Source of the DNA: Lentibacter sp.
Lineage (GTDB): Bacteria; Pseudomonadota; Alphaproteobacteria; Rhodobacterales; Rhodobacteraceae
Assembly: GCA_016744435.1 (NCBI GenBank)
Contig: JADGEJ010000033.1
Coordinates: 1 to 39,340, forward strand
Reading direction: 5' to 3'
Length of the DNA: 39,340 nt
Shown: one piece after another, positions 15,916-25,400 of the stretch
How the letters are laid out: every line of letters starts with the position of its first letter
Numbering within the stretch: position 1 is the first letter of the stretch
Position numbers and translations under genes: made by a program
Notes under the pieces: model-generated
What the model was told of the DNA's origin: nothing
Databases searched by the model: none
The model's input: only the letters and a program-made list of their open reading frames with translations

Positions 15916-16548
15916 ATGAGCCACAATCTAACAGTCATCGACCACCCTCTTGTGCAGCACAAACTCAGCTTAATGCGCAAAACTGGCACACCTTCAGCAC
16001 AGTTTCGCCAACTGCTTGGTGAGATCACCCAACTGCTCGCCTATGAAGCCACCCGCGACTTACCCCTTAGTACGCAGCAAATAACCACACCGCTCGCGGA
16101 AATTGACGCGCCCATGCTGGCAGGCAAAAAACTGGCACTGGTTTCGATCTTGCGAGCTGGCAACGGCATGCTTGACCCGATGCTAAGCCTTATTCCTTCC
16201 GCACGTGTTGGATTTGTCGGGCTCTACCGCGACGAAGAAACGCTGAAACCTGTGCAATATTATTTCAAGGTACCTGACAGATTGGGAGAGCGCGAAGTTA
16301 TCGCAGTTGATCCGATGCTGGCGACGGGCAACTCGAGCGTGGCTGCCATTGACTTACTCAAAGAGGCCGGAGCGACAAACATCCGCTTCCTTTGCCTACT
16401 CGCAGCCCCAGAAGGCGTCGCCCGCATGCAAGAAGCACACCCCGATGTTGCGATCTTCACTGCGTCGCTTGATTCGCGCCTCAACGAGCAAGGCTACATC
16501 GTTCCAGGGCTAGGGGATGCGGGTGACCGTATGTTCGGCACAAAATAG
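15916..16548 (+). CDS. upp: Uracil phosphoribosyltransferase
   Basis: Makes UMP from uracil and PRPP, recovering the base released by the upstream salvage enzymes. The 210-residue length is standard. Motifs are [13 protein letters not shown] near 83, the PRPP loop [19 protein letters not shown] near 137 and the C-terminal [16 protein letters not shown] uracil-binding stretch. GGAGA precedes the chosen ATG, which lies 11 codons inside the longest frame. It is the last gene of cdd-deoA-deoB-upp, 29 bp after deoB. Confidence 0.97.
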   Translation: MSHNLTVIDHPLVQHKLSLMRKTGTPSAQFRQLLGEITQLLAYEATRDLPLSTQQITTPLAEIDAPMLAGKKLALVSILRAGNGMLDPMLSLIPSARVGFVGLYRDEETLKPVQYYFKVPDRLGEREVIAVDPMLATGNSSVAAIDLLKEAGATNIRFLCLLAAPEGVARMQEAHPDVAIFTASLDSRLNEQGYIVPGLGDAGDRMFGTK

Positions 16549-16625
16549 CCGAAAAAAACCGAAGCGGCTGCTAGACTCATCCGCTGTGTTCAGGCAAAGT
16601 CTCCTGACACTTGTGGGGGCAAGAA

Positions 16626-18050
16626 ATGAGTCTGAAAAGAGTAATCGCAGTTGGTGTAGTTTTAGCGTCATTGGGGCTCGCTGCGGCCCAAGCCAAGACG
16701 TTGCGTGAGGCCGAAATTCCGGCCGAATACCCGCCATCAAGCTTCAAGGGCAAGCAATATGTCGACAGCCGCGGGTGCGCATACATTCGTGCTGGCATCG
16801 ACGGGCTCGTAAACTGGGTTCCGAGAGTTTCGCGCTCTCGCAAGGTGCTCTGTGGCCTCAAGCCAACATTCGGCTCGGGCACTCAGGTGGCAGCGGCAGC
16901 GCCTAAGCGCTCGAAAGTCATTCAGATTGTGCCAGAGCAATTGCCAGCCGCCAAACCAGCCGCTGCAAAGCCAACACCACGTAAGCCTGTTGCTACGCCC
17001 AAAAGAGTTGTGAAGGCCAAGCCTGCAATGGCGGCTCCCAAACCTGTTGTGCGCCGCGTTCAAGCTCCCAAGATCATCAAGCCAACCCAGCAAGTGCGCC
17101 GTATTCAGCCTGCGCCTAAACGGGTAACGCAAGTTCCTGCCGCAAAGCCCGTGCGTCAGGTTACGCGACAACGCGTTCAGCCTCAAAAAGTCGTGCGCCG
17201 TTCAACATGTACCAATTTCACTGGAATTAGTGCGCAATATGCTGGCCGTGGAGCAGCCGTGCGTTGTGGATCTCAAACGCAATCAGTGTCTGGTATGGCC
17301 GTTACGCGGCAGCCAACAAAAGTTGTGCGCAACGGCCAAGCCGTCACCGTGCAGCGCCGTGTTATAACACGGGCCCCGGCACAGCAACCGCGTGTTGTTG
17401 TCCGCCAGCAAGCCTCAACTCCACAAGCCAAGGTCGTGACACGCAATAAAAAGACTGGGGCAATCAACGCACAGGGTTCAACCCGCGTTGTTCCGCGCCA
17501 TGTGTATCAGCAGCAGCAGTCTGCTAAGGTTAGCAATACAGCTCCGAACGGCTACCGCCCCGCTTGGACCGATGATCGGCTTAATGCCAAGCGCGCGCAC
17601 ATGAAAGTCAGTGGCATCCGTCAATCTGACTTGGTGTGGACACGATCAGTGCCACGCAAATTGTATCTGCGCAGCTCAGGGCGTGTTGTGAACAAGTTGT
17701 TTCCGCAACTTCGCTACCCCTACACCAGCATGGCAGAGCAGAACAAAGCCATGGGGTTTACAACCTCGACAAAAAACCCATCGCCAGCCGTACAACCTCG
17801 GAAGCAAGCAAAGACGCAGGCAACCGCTGGAGGGCGCTATGTGCAAGTCGGTACCTTTGGGCAAACCGCAAACGCCAACCGCGCAGTGGCCCGTTTGCAA
17901 GCATCTGGCCTGCCGGTGCGCATGAGCAACCTCAAGCGTAGTGGCAAAAACTATCGTGTTGTTCTGGCTGGGCCGTTCAGCTCCAATCAGTTAAGTGGTG
18001 CGCTGTCAAAGGCCCGACGCGCTGGGTTTTCTGACGCATTCGTGCGCTAG
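16626..18050 (+). CDS. Secreted or periplasmic SPOR-domain protein
   Basis: The 474-residue protein starts with a signal peptide (KR, then a hydrophobic stretch ending AAAQA, cleavage near 23). It continues with a small conserved-looking module (about 29-83, two cysteines), a long Pro/Lys/Ala/Val-rich low-complexity linker (about 90-195), a short Cys-containing segment (STCTNFTGISAQYAG), another basic linker, and a C-terminal SPOR domain (about 402-474: YVQVGTFGQTANANRAVARL ... YRVVLAGPF). SPOR domains bind denuded peptidoglycan glycans, often at the septum, so a cell-wall or division role is likely. The basic linker should be extended. GTG and ATG starts further upstream lack conserved sequence. 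Confidence 0.85.
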   Translation: MSLKRVIAVGVVLASLGLAAAQAKTLREAEIPAEYPPSSFKGKQYVDSRGCAYIRAGIDGLVNWVPRVSRSRKVLCGLKPTFGSGTQVAAAAPKRSKVIQIVPEQLPAAKPAAAKPTPRKPVATPKRVVKAKPAMAAPKPVVRRVQAPKIIKPTQQVRRIQPAPKRVTQVPAAKPVRQVTRQRVQPQKVVRRSTCTNFTGISAQYAGRGAAVRCGSQTQSVSGMAVTRQPTKVVRNGQAVTVQRRVITRAPAQQPRVVVRQQASTPQAKVVTRNKKTGAINAQGSTRVVPRHVYQQQQSAKVSNTAPNGYRPAWTDDRLNAKRAHMKVSGIRQSDLVWTRSVPRKLYLRSSGRVVNKLFPQLRYPYTSMAEQNKAMGFTTSTKNPSPAVQPRKQAKTQATAGGRYVQVGTFGQTANANRAVARLQASGLPVRMSNLKRSGKNYRVVLAGPFSSNQLSGALSKARRAGFSDAFVR

Positions 18051-18073
18051 AGCAAAGCCACATTTCTTACGTC

Positions 18074-18106
18074 TAGGGCCTTTGTTGGAAACCAGCAGAG
18101 GCCCTA
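18074..18106. terminator. Hairpin between convergent genes, possible terminator
   Basis: TAGGGCCT (18074-18081) pairs perfectly with AGGCCCTA (18099-18106). The right arm contains the stop codon of the minus-strand gene. It may end transcription from both sides, but neither strand has a T-tract. Confidence 0.4.
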
Positions 18107-18478
18107 AATGAACCCCCTGAAACGTAACAGCACAATAACAGCCGCAGTTAAAACCAATAGGTTAAACGCAAGCCCAGATGTTAGCTTGAGTGCATTGTCG
18201 ATGCGCCGCTTCTTAACATCTATCCCTTCAAGATATTCCGCAAGCCGGGCCTTGGCGATGTTGATCTCTGCTTCCGAAATCTGCGCGAACAGTTGAGGGT
18301 GGTCAACTTTGTCCAGCGCATCTACCACTACCTGCGCATGCCCGCGCTGCTTTACAGGCAGCCGACGCCCAGCGCGCGAAACAGCTTCTGCCAAGCTTGG
18401 TTGCGACAGCCGCAAACGCTCGTTCATCAGTACACAAAGCTGTTCTTCGGTCTCCTTTAGGTGTCGTGGATCAATCAC
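18104..18478 (-). CDS. Small protein with C-terminal transmembrane segment, unknown function
   Basis: A 124-residue protein. Most of it is charged and probably helical (RHLKETEEQLCVLMNERLRL, QISEAEINIAKARLAEYLEGIDVKKRRID). It ends in one hydrophobic segment, LAFNLLVLTAAVIVLLRF, followed by a few polar residues, so it is a likely tail-anchored inner-membrane protein with a cytoplasmic N-terminus. The GTG start was chosen because GGAAG sits seven bases upstream; a TTG four codons earlier overlaps that site. I do not recognise a family. It is divergent from the alpha/beta hydrolase with 70 bp between starts. Confidence 0.7.
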   Translation of the reverse strand: MIDPRHLKETEEQLCVLMNERLRLSQPSLAEAVSRAGRRLPVKQRGHAQVVVDALDKVDHPQLFAQISEAEINIAKARLAEYLEGIDVKKRRIDNALKLTSGLAFNLLVLTAAVIVLLRFRGFI

Positions 18479-18548
18479 CTGATCTTCCAATTAGCTGGCT
18501 TCAATAAACTGACTTTGTGTCACCGCAATAATCGAATAACAACTGCCT

Positions 18549-19319
18549 ATGCTAAATTTTATCCGTCACGGTACCAAGTCCGACAATCCCCCTCTACTGA
18601 TCGCGCATGGCCTCTTTGGCTCTGCACGCAACTGGGGCGTCATTGCCAAGCGCCTCTCAACAACGAGGGAAGTCCTTGTCGTAGACATGCGCAACCACGG
18701 ATCTTCACCTTGGTCAGATAGCCATACCTATGATGATATGGCGCAAGACCTCGCAAAGATCATTGAAGTTGAAATGAGCGGTTTTGCGAATGTCCTAGGC
18801 CACTCGATGGGAGGGAAGGCCGCGATGGTGCTGGCGCTAAACTACCCCCAACTCATCGCGAAGCTCACCGTCGCCGACATCGCCCCTGTCGGCTACGGGC
18901 ACTCTCAACAAGCCAATATAGACGCCATGCTTTCGATCAATCTTGAACGAATTGAGACAAGGTCTGAGGCCGTGGCCGCGCTTCAATTACGTGTTGAAGA
19001 CGCGGCTCTCGCCGCGTTCTTCACCCAATCGCTCGACATCAAAGAAAAGCGCTGGCGACTTAATCTTGACACGCTTGCGCACGAGATGCCCCATATCCTA
19101 GCCTTCCCGAAAATTGCCGAAAGCAACCTCTTTCCAGGGCCTACGCTTTTTCTGTCAGGTGCTGCCTCAGACTACGTGTTGCCGGAGCACAGGCCTGTTA
19201 TCAAAGGCATGTTCCCTGAGGCCCGCTTTGCCAAAATCCCCGGTGCGGGCCACTGGCTGCACGCCGAAAAGCCTCGTGAGTTCGTGGCCGCTGTTGAAGC
19301 CTGGCTCACAGCACCTTAA
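18549..19319 (+). CDS. Alpha/beta hydrolase (YbfF-like esterase)
   Basis: A 256-residue cytosolic alpha/beta hydrolase. The oxyanion region is LLIAHGLFGSARNW near 16, the nucleophile elbow is GHSMGGK (serine near 80), and the catalytic histidine is in GAGHWLHAEKP near the C-terminus. The acidic residue is probably the Asp in GAASDYVLPEHR. The layout matches the YbfF/esterase group acting on small acyl esters, possibly acyl-CoA; the true substrate is unknown. No clear Shine-Dalgarno is visible. Its stop codon shares a TTAA with the stop of the convergent DUF6473 gene. Confidence 0.88.
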   Translation: MLNFIRHGTKSDNPPLLIAHGLFGSARNWGVIAKRLSTTREVLVVDMRNHGSSPWSDSHTYDDMAQDLAKIIEVEMSGFANVLGHSMGGKAAMVLALNYPQLIAKLTVADIAPVGYGHSQQANIDAMLSINLERIETRSEAVAALQLRVEDAALAAFFTQSLDIKEKRWRLNLDTLAHEMPHILAFPKIAESNLFPGPTLFLSGAASDYVLPEHRPVIKGMFPEARFAKIPGAGHWLHAEKPREFVAAVEAWLTAP

Positions 19320-20152
19320 GACCCTTCCAAATGGCGGTCGATCACCGGCTTGAGAGAAAATGCAGCTTCCATATGTGCCGCGGGACCAAGCAATTGCAAC
19401 GTCGCCGACGCTTCAAATGGAGTGTAAACCATTCCCTCATTGCCACGAGCCAAGGCCGCTGCGCTTGCCTTCACAATAATGGTTTCCGCCACGCGGCTTT
19501 CAACCTGAGTCAGCATTTTTGCTGTTACGCCAAAGGGAGAGCTTGCCGAATGGTCAAAGCCAACCTTCTCGTCTGGTCCATGGTCCGCAAACCACATCAG
19601 GACCTTTGGCCCAGGCACCCTATCGAGCAGCAAGTTCATCCGCGCGACCCAGGCTTCCCGCAGTTCTTGCAAAAGCAGCATGAAACGGTCTGGATCTTTG
19701 TTCACCAAGCATCTCAACATGTGATTGGTAAAGTGAAACTCCGTAAAGTCGACATCCGGGAAAACCGAGAGCATACTTTGAGAGGCACCGAGAAACCTGT
19801 CATTGCGGCGTGGATGGACCGAGTAATAGCGATTTGATAGGTTGTGCACACCCATCACCTGTATCACCGTCAGGCGCGCCCTTGCCGCCAGATCAAGTGT
19901 GGCGAAATCGTTCAAAAACGAATCCACGCCAGCGTTGGGCACTCCAAGGTTCAGACATTGCACCTCGGCCATGTCTTCCAGAAGGTCTGGAAAGGGCCTC
20001 GCTACAAACTTTCCATAGGTTTCAGTGCTGCCCAAAAAGGCAACAAATGTTTCCCCAATTTCTTGCTTTGGTCCGCGAAACAAGAGCCGCGAAGTACCAT
20101 AACAACAGGGGTAGTAATCAAGGGGTCTCCCCCCTAGTTTTTCATAAGCCAT
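19316..20152 (-). CDS. DUF6473 family protein, unknown function
   Basis: The 278-residue protein resembles the DUF6473 family found mainly in Rhodobacteraceae. A SGNH/GDSL-like pattern can be seen: FLGSTETYGKFV near 40, with a serine where the nucleophile would be, then LNLGVPNAGVDSFLND and a later VLMWFADHGP. No signal peptide is present. Members are often near sulfotransferases or polysaccharide genes, but no such gene is here. The ATG follows GGTGGG; an upstream TTG is less likely. It overlaps the convergent hydrolase by four bases at the stops. Assignment is from memory of the family, so moderate. Confidence 0.7.
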   Translation of the reverse strand: MAYEKLGGRPLDYYPCCYGTSRLLFRGPKQEIGETFVAFLGSTETYGKFVARPFPDLLEDMAEVQCLNLGVPNAGVDSFLNDFATLDLAARARLTVIQVMGVHNLSNRYYSVHPRRNDRFLGASQSMLSVFPDVDFTEFHFTNHMLRCLVNKDPDRFMLLLQELREAWVARMNLLLDRVPGPKVLMWFADHGPDEKVGFDHSASSPFGVTAKMLTQVESRVAETIIVKASAAALARGNEGMVYTPFEASATLQLLGPAAHMEAAFSLKPVIDRHLEGS

Positions 20153-20311
20153 AAGTCCCACCAATTTTTTAGTTCACCCATCTTCACTATGCGAGTGAGA
20201 TATTTAGATTTCGCTAACACTTAAAAAGCGACCTACTAATAAGGCGCATAATGCCCCTTGCGGCCCTCCTCCGCAGGCGCTTATGCTGGCATTCAAAATG
20301 AGGAGCAGCAC

Positions 20312-21187
20312 ATGGACATCAAATCAGTTGGGGTGATCGGCGCGGGCCAGATGGGCAACGGAATCGCCCATGTAATGGCGCTGGCGGGCTATGATGTGAC
20401 CTTGAACGACCTGAACCCAGACGCGCTGGCAGAGGCTCTTGGGCGGATCGAAAAAAACATGGCGCGCCAAGTGGGCAAAGCCCAGATCACCGAAGCCGAA
20501 ATGGTCGCAGGATTAGGCCGGATCACATCCACGCTCGACATCGCCGCCGTTGGACAGGCAGATCTTGTTATCGAGTCAGCCACCGAAAATGAAGACATCA
20601 AAAACAAGATCATCGAAGGCCTCGTACCCCATCTTGCCGAGCAGTCGATCGTGACTTCAAACACCTCATCAATCTCGATAACCCGCCTCGCATCGCGCAC
20701 CGACAGACCCGAAAAATTCATGGGGTTCCACTTCATGAACCCCGTCCCGCTGATGCAACTCGTCGAGCTTATTCGCGGCATCGCGACCGACGAAGAAACT
20801 TACCTGAGCTGTCTGCAGGTTGTTGAAAAAATAGGAAAAACTGCTGCAAGCGCGGAAGACTTTCCCGGCTTTATCGTCAATCGGATTCTGGTCCCGATGA
20901 TCAATGAAGCCTGCTATACACTCTATGAAGGTGTCGGCAATGTCGCCTCTATCGACAACGCGATGAAGCTTGGTGCCAACCACCCGATGGGGCCTTTGCA
21001 ACTGGCCGATTTCATCGGCCTTGATACCTGTCTAGCGATCATGCATGTGCTGCACGACGGGCTTGCTGACACCAAATATCGCCCCTGCCCTTTGCTGTCC
21101 AAATACGTTGCAGCCGGTTGGCTTGGCCGTAAAGCGGGCCGCGGATTTTACGACTATCGCGGCGACGTTCCGGTGCCCACGCGCTAG
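20312..21187 (+). CDS. hbd: 3-hydroxybutyryl-CoA dehydrogenase
   Basis: Oxidises or reduces (S)-3-hydroxybutyryl-CoA/acetoacetyl-CoA with NAD(P). The 291 residues carry the Rossmann motif GVIGAGQMGNGIAH (7-20), VIESATENEDIK near 86, the SNTSSISITRLA serine region near 116, and the catalytic histidine in MGFHFMNPVP (H140). The C-terminal dimer domain has GANHPMGPLQLADFIGLDT. The start follows GAGGAG at good spacing, 18 codons inside the longest frame. It is a single-domain enzyme, as in butyrate, polyhydroxybutyrate-linked or ethylmalonyl-CoA metabolism. A copy of the 72-bp repeat lies 44 bp past its stop. Confidence 0.95.
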   Translation: MDIKSVGVIGAGQMGNGIAHVMALAGYDVTLNDLNPDALAEALGRIEKNMARQVGKAQITEAEMVAGLGRITSTLDIAAVGQADLVIESATENEDIKNKIIEGLVPHLAEQSIVTSNTSSISITRLASRTDRPEKFMGFHFMNPVPLMQLVELIRGIATDEETYLSCLQVVEKIGKTAASAEDFPGFIVNRILVPMINEACYTLYEGVGNVASIDNAMKLGANHPMGPLQLADFIGLDTCLAIMHVLHDGLADTKYRPCPLLSKYVAAGWLGRKAGRGFYDYRGDVPVPTR

Positions 21188-21231
21188 TAAACGCAAGGCA
21201 GCGTACGGTGGGGTTAACGCCCCGACGCCCC

Positions 21232-21303
21232 GCCAAAACGGCCGTGCCTACAATATGCAGCACTCTATGCAGCAATGTGTGCATACCGCGTACATACAGT
21301 TTG
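21232..21303 (+). repeat. Intergenic 72-bp dispersed repeat, copy B
   Basis: This copy matches the reverse complement of 7021-7092 at 61 of 72 positions without gaps. It is sense to the 3-hydroxybutyryl-CoA dehydrogenase gene upstream and faces the terminator of the convergent LysR gene. It holds the same TATGCAGC, TATGCAGC, TGTGCATA and CGCGTACATAC blocks. Confidence 0.85.
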
Positions 21304-21356
21304 CCGCCAATCCTTAACGCAAATTAACTTAATACAGCGTGCGTTGGTCATCCCTC

Positions 21357-21383
21357 AAAAAAAGACCCCGGAAAAATCCGGGG
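21357..21383 (-). terminator. Intrinsic terminator of the LysR gene
   Basis: On the minus strand CCCCGGA, TTTT, TCCGGGG form a 7-bp stem followed by TC and seven T residues. It lies about 30 bp past the stop codon of the LysR regulator gene. Confidence 0.9.
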
Positions 21384-21414
21384 CCAGTTCAGGGAGAAAA
21401 TCTGTTGGGACAGC

Positions 21415-22320
21415 TCACCAGTCTGATGGGCCTTTGTCACCAAACGAGTGCACCAAGAAGTCGATAAAGGCGCGCACTTTGGGTTGCGTGAAGCGCCCGG
21501 GCGGGTAAACCGCATAGATGCCTTGTGTCTCAACCGGAAGCTCGGGGATAGCGTCTTGCACGAGGCCCTTCTCCAGCGCATCCGCGTAGAGGAAGCTTGG
21601 CAGGTAAGCGATGCCGAGGCCAGAGATCGCGGCGTTCAAAAGCGACTGGCCGTCATTGACTGTCAGCCAACCCGCGGTGCGCACTTGGCGCTTCTCGCCA
21701 GATGGTGCCGTGATCTTCCAAACGTTGCCAGCCGAATTGTTTGAGTAATGCAACAGCTTGTGCTCATTCAGATCGTCGATCTTCTCAGGGCGGCCATAGC
21801 GCTGGAAGTAGCTCGGTGAAGCGATCATCCGCATGTTTGTTTCTGTCAGTTTGCGCGCTCTGAGCGTGCTGTCCTCAAGGTCTCCCATACGGATGGCCAT
21901 GTCAAAGCCCTCAGAGATGAGCTCAACATAACGGTTGTTGAGCACCATGTTGACGGTGATGTCAGGGAAATCCGTGAGGAACTCGCCGAGCACTGGCGAG
22001 AGGTGATTGACACCAAAGTCTGTCGCAACTGAAATCCGCAAGAGGCCTGAAGGATCAGACTGCATCGAGCTTACCAAAGCGTCGGCCTCTCCAGCATCGT
22101 TCAAGACGCGGCGGGCACGGTCGTAGTAGGCGAGGCCGATTTCAGTCGGGCTCACACGGCGCGTTGTGCGGTTGAGAAGCCGCGCACCAAGGCGGGCTTC
22201 AAGGGAAGAGACGTGCTTAGAAACGGCAGATTTTGAGATCCCCATTTTCTTGGCTGCGTCGGTAAACCCGCCTTGGTCAACGACCGTGGCAAAGGCTTCC
22301 ATTTCAGTTAGTCGGTCCAT
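21415..22320 (-). CDS. LysR-family transcriptional regulator
   Basis: A 301-residue LTTR. The N-terminal winged helix-turn-helix is clear (FATVVDQGGFTDAAKKMGISKSAVSKHVSSLEARLGARLLNRTTR split across residues 10-52). It is followed by the effector-binding periplasmic-protein-like domain (LRISVATDFGVNHLSPVLGEFL near 93). The sequence belongs to the broad LTTR subgroup close to DmlR/AaeR-like proteins, whose inducers vary. The start follows GAGGTGAT. Its target is unknown: it is convergent with the 3-hydroxybutyryl-CoA dehydrogenase, and smc lies upstream on the same strand, so there is no divergent partner to point to. Confidence 0.93.
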   Translation of the reverse strand: MDRLTEMEAFATVVDQGGFTDAAKKMGISKSAVSKHVSSLEARLGARLLNRTTRRVSPTEIGLAYYDRARRVLNDAGEADALVSSMQSDPSGLLRISVATDFGVNHLSPVLGEFLTDFPDITVNMVLNNRYVELISEGFDMAIRMGDLEDSTLRARKLTETNMRMIASPSYFQRYGRPEKIDDLNEHKLLHYSNNSAGNVWKITAPSGEKRQVRTAGWLTVNDGQSLLNAAISGLGIAYLPSFLYADALEKGLVQDAIPELPVETQGIYAVYPPGRFTQPKVRAFIDFLVHSFGDKGPSDW

Positions 22321-22489
22321 ACTCGATCACCTCAGAATTTCGTCTTGTTGAGGATGTGTATGGCGGCCAATGAAGGCGCAATCTGGGCAGTGGTGGGATA
22401 ATACTGGGGTATTGTCTCGCATCGTTCATGGCATGGAAACAGCGGAACAGTGGTTTCCGCGCGCAAGAAGTTTCAGTTTTCTGGGGGCC

Positions 22490-25400
22490 TTACGCCACCA
22501 TCGCTTCGGCTTTCTTAAGGTCAACACTCACGAGCTGGCTCACGCCCTGTTCTTGCATTGTTACTCCGAACAGCCTGTCCATCCGGCTCATGGTGACGGC
22601 GTGGTGCGTGATGATCAGAAAGCGGGTGTCGGTGCGGCGGCACATCTCGTCGAGCAAGTCACAGAACCGCGTCACGTTGGCGTCGTCGAGCGGCGCATCA
22701 ACTTCGTCGAGCACGCAGATCGGCGCGGGGTTGGCAAGGAAGACACCAAAGATAAGCGCCAGCGCCGTGAGCGTCTGCTCGCCGCCTGACAGCAGCGAAA
22801 GCGTCGCCAGTTTTTTGCCCGGAGGCTGACACATGATCTCAAGGCCGGCTTCCAGCGGGTCATCGCTTTCTACCAGTACAAGGTTGGCATCGCCGCCGCC
22901 AAACAGGTGTTTGAACAGCATCGAGAAGTTTGAGTTCACTTGCTCAAACGCCGTCAGAAGCCGCTCGCGGCCCTCGCGGTTGAGGCTGTTGATCCCGTTC
23001 CTCAACGTGCGGATCGCTTCTTCGAGGTCTTCCTTCTCGCCCTTAAGAGTGTCGTGCTCTTCGGCGACTTCCTTGGCGTCTTCCTCGGCGCGCAGGTTGA
23101 CAGCGCCCAGCGCGTCACGCTGACGCTTAAGGCGGTTAACGTCATTTTCGATCGCCTCGGAGGCGGGCATTTTCTCGGGGTCAGCCGCGAGGCTCTCAAG
23201 CAGCTTGTCTGGCGTTGTCTCTTGCACCTCTTCAATGCGCTCTGCGGCATAGGCGACAGTTTCGCGCGCGGCCTCTGTGCGGGCTTCGGCGCGGGCGCGG
23301 GCTTCGCGGGCTTCTGAGGCGGCGCGCTCTGCGTCGCGCTCTGCGTTGCTCGCCGTGCGCTCGCTGCCTTCAGCCTCTGAAAGGGCATCGGCGGCCTTTG
23401 CGCAACGCGCTTCGGCATCACTGATCGAATGGCCCAGTTCTGCGCGCTTCGCGGCAATCTCTTCGGGGGCTGCGGTGGCGTCCTTAAGCTCAACCTCAGA
23501 AGCCTCTTTGCGCTCGACCAGCTCGGCAATCCGCTTTTCGGCGGTTTCCAAGCGGTGGCGCCAGCCTGACATCTCTTTGGTGACTTCCTGGCTGCGGCGG
23601 GTGCGGGCCTCGCCTTCGCGGCGCAGCTCGTCGTGGGCTGAACGTTTGGACATCATCGTCATGCGCGCGGCTTCGACCGTCAGTTTGACGTCTTCAACTT
23701 CTGCGCGGGCTTCGGCCAAATCGCCCAAGCCGGCCAAGCCGCGCTCTGCCTCTTGCAAAGATTTGCGCGCAGTCATCGCCTCTTCTTCGTGGCGTTTCAC
23801 GGCGAGACCCAAGCTGTCGAGGCGCGACTCAGCCAGCGTTCTGTCAGCTTCGGCGCGGCTCAAAGCGCGGGCGGCATCGGCCACGGCACTGTCGGCGGCG
23901 CGGCGGGCTTCGCGGGCGTCTTTGTCGGCCTGAGCATCTGTCGCCAGTTGCTGGGTAAGCATCGCATGAGCACGGCGCGCGCCCTCTGCGCGGGCGCTGG
24001 CGCTTTCCATCTGTTGTTTGAGGGCCTCAAGGCGGTTGATCTGCTCAAGGCGCAACGCAGCCGCACTTGGCGCATCTTCCGCCCAAGCGCGCAACCCGTC
24101 CCAGCGCCACAAGTCGCCCTCAACGCTCACAAGCCGCTGACCGGGCTTAAGCTGTTCCTGCAAGGCGGGGGCTTCGTCCGCGTCAACCAGCCCGATCTGC
24201 GCCATGCGCCGCGCCAGAACAGCGGGCACATTGACGTGCTCGGAAAGCGGGCGCACGCCCGCCGGCAGCGGGTGCGGTTCCTTGTAAGACGGCAGGCTCG
24301 CCCAGCCAGAGGGGCCATCTTCGCTCACTTCCGGTGCGCGAAGATCATCGGCCAAAGCCGCACCGAGGGCTTTCTCAAACCCCGGCTCAACTTGCACGCG
24401 GTCAATGATCTGCCCGCCTTCGGCTGTGTCACGTTCAACCAAGCGAGCCAGTGCCGTGGCTTCAGCCGACAGCGCGTTGACTTCGCCTTCGGCTTCAGAC
24501 AGTTCGGCACGGGCCACCGCTTCGCGGCTTTGGGTCGCTGCGCGCGCTGCTTCAGCGGCGGTCAGCGCTTCCTCGGCGGCGACTGAAGCCTGATGCGCAC
24601 CCTTCTCGGCGGCTTGCGCTATCTCAAAGTCGCTCGCGGCTTTCGCCAAGGCGGCGCGTGACACTTCAACCGCGGCAAGGGCCTTTTCGGCCTCACCGCT
24701 TGAGCGGCTCTCGGTTTTGCGACTGTCTTCCAGCAGGCGCTGGGCTGATTGGTGACGCGCTGACAGGCGGGCCACATCTTCTGTAAGCTCACTGAGAGCA
24801 CTTTCGCGCTCTTGCAGGATTTCGGCAGATGACTGGCTGCTCTCGGCGGCGGCTGTCAGGCGCCCTTCGTGGCCTTCGCCGGCTTTCTTAAGCTCGTCAG
24901 CCTCCCACTCAAGCCGCGCGATGGTTTCTTCTGCATCGCGGTTCAGGCCAGCCTCGCGCTCCATGTCAGCACTCAGTTGGAGGATGCGGTTCTTGAGCGT
25001 CTCGATAGTGTGCAGGGCTGACTTCTCTTGGTCGTCCAGCGTGTCGCGTTGCACGGTCAGGCGCTGCAACACAGCAGTTGCGATAGCTTCTTCCTCTCGC
25101 AAAGCTGGCAAAGCATCTTCCGCAAGCTGGCGCTGCTTGGTCGCATCGCGCGCGGCCTTCTCTGCCTGAGCAGCCGTTGTCGTGCGTTCGCGCAATGTGT
25201 CTTGCTCGGCAGCATGGGCCTCGGCAGCTTCTTTCCAACGCCGATAAAGCAGCAGGCCCTCAGAGCGGCGCAACTCTTCGCCGATTTCGCGGTAGCGGGC
25301 CGCTTGGCGGGCTTGGCGCGCGAGCTGGGCAAGTTGAGTTGCGAGCTGTTCGATCACATCATCAACCCGCGACAGGTTTGTCTCGGCACCCTTGAGCTTG

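Noticed and set aside
21314-21327. TTAA-N6-TTAA as a CtrA site
   Set aside because: CtrA sites have a 7-bp spacer; this one has 6 and lies in a convergent gap next to a terminator.
23753-24586. 277-codon plus-strand frame
   Set aside because: Antisense to the coiled-coil part of smc; repetitive Ala/Glu codons open several false frames.
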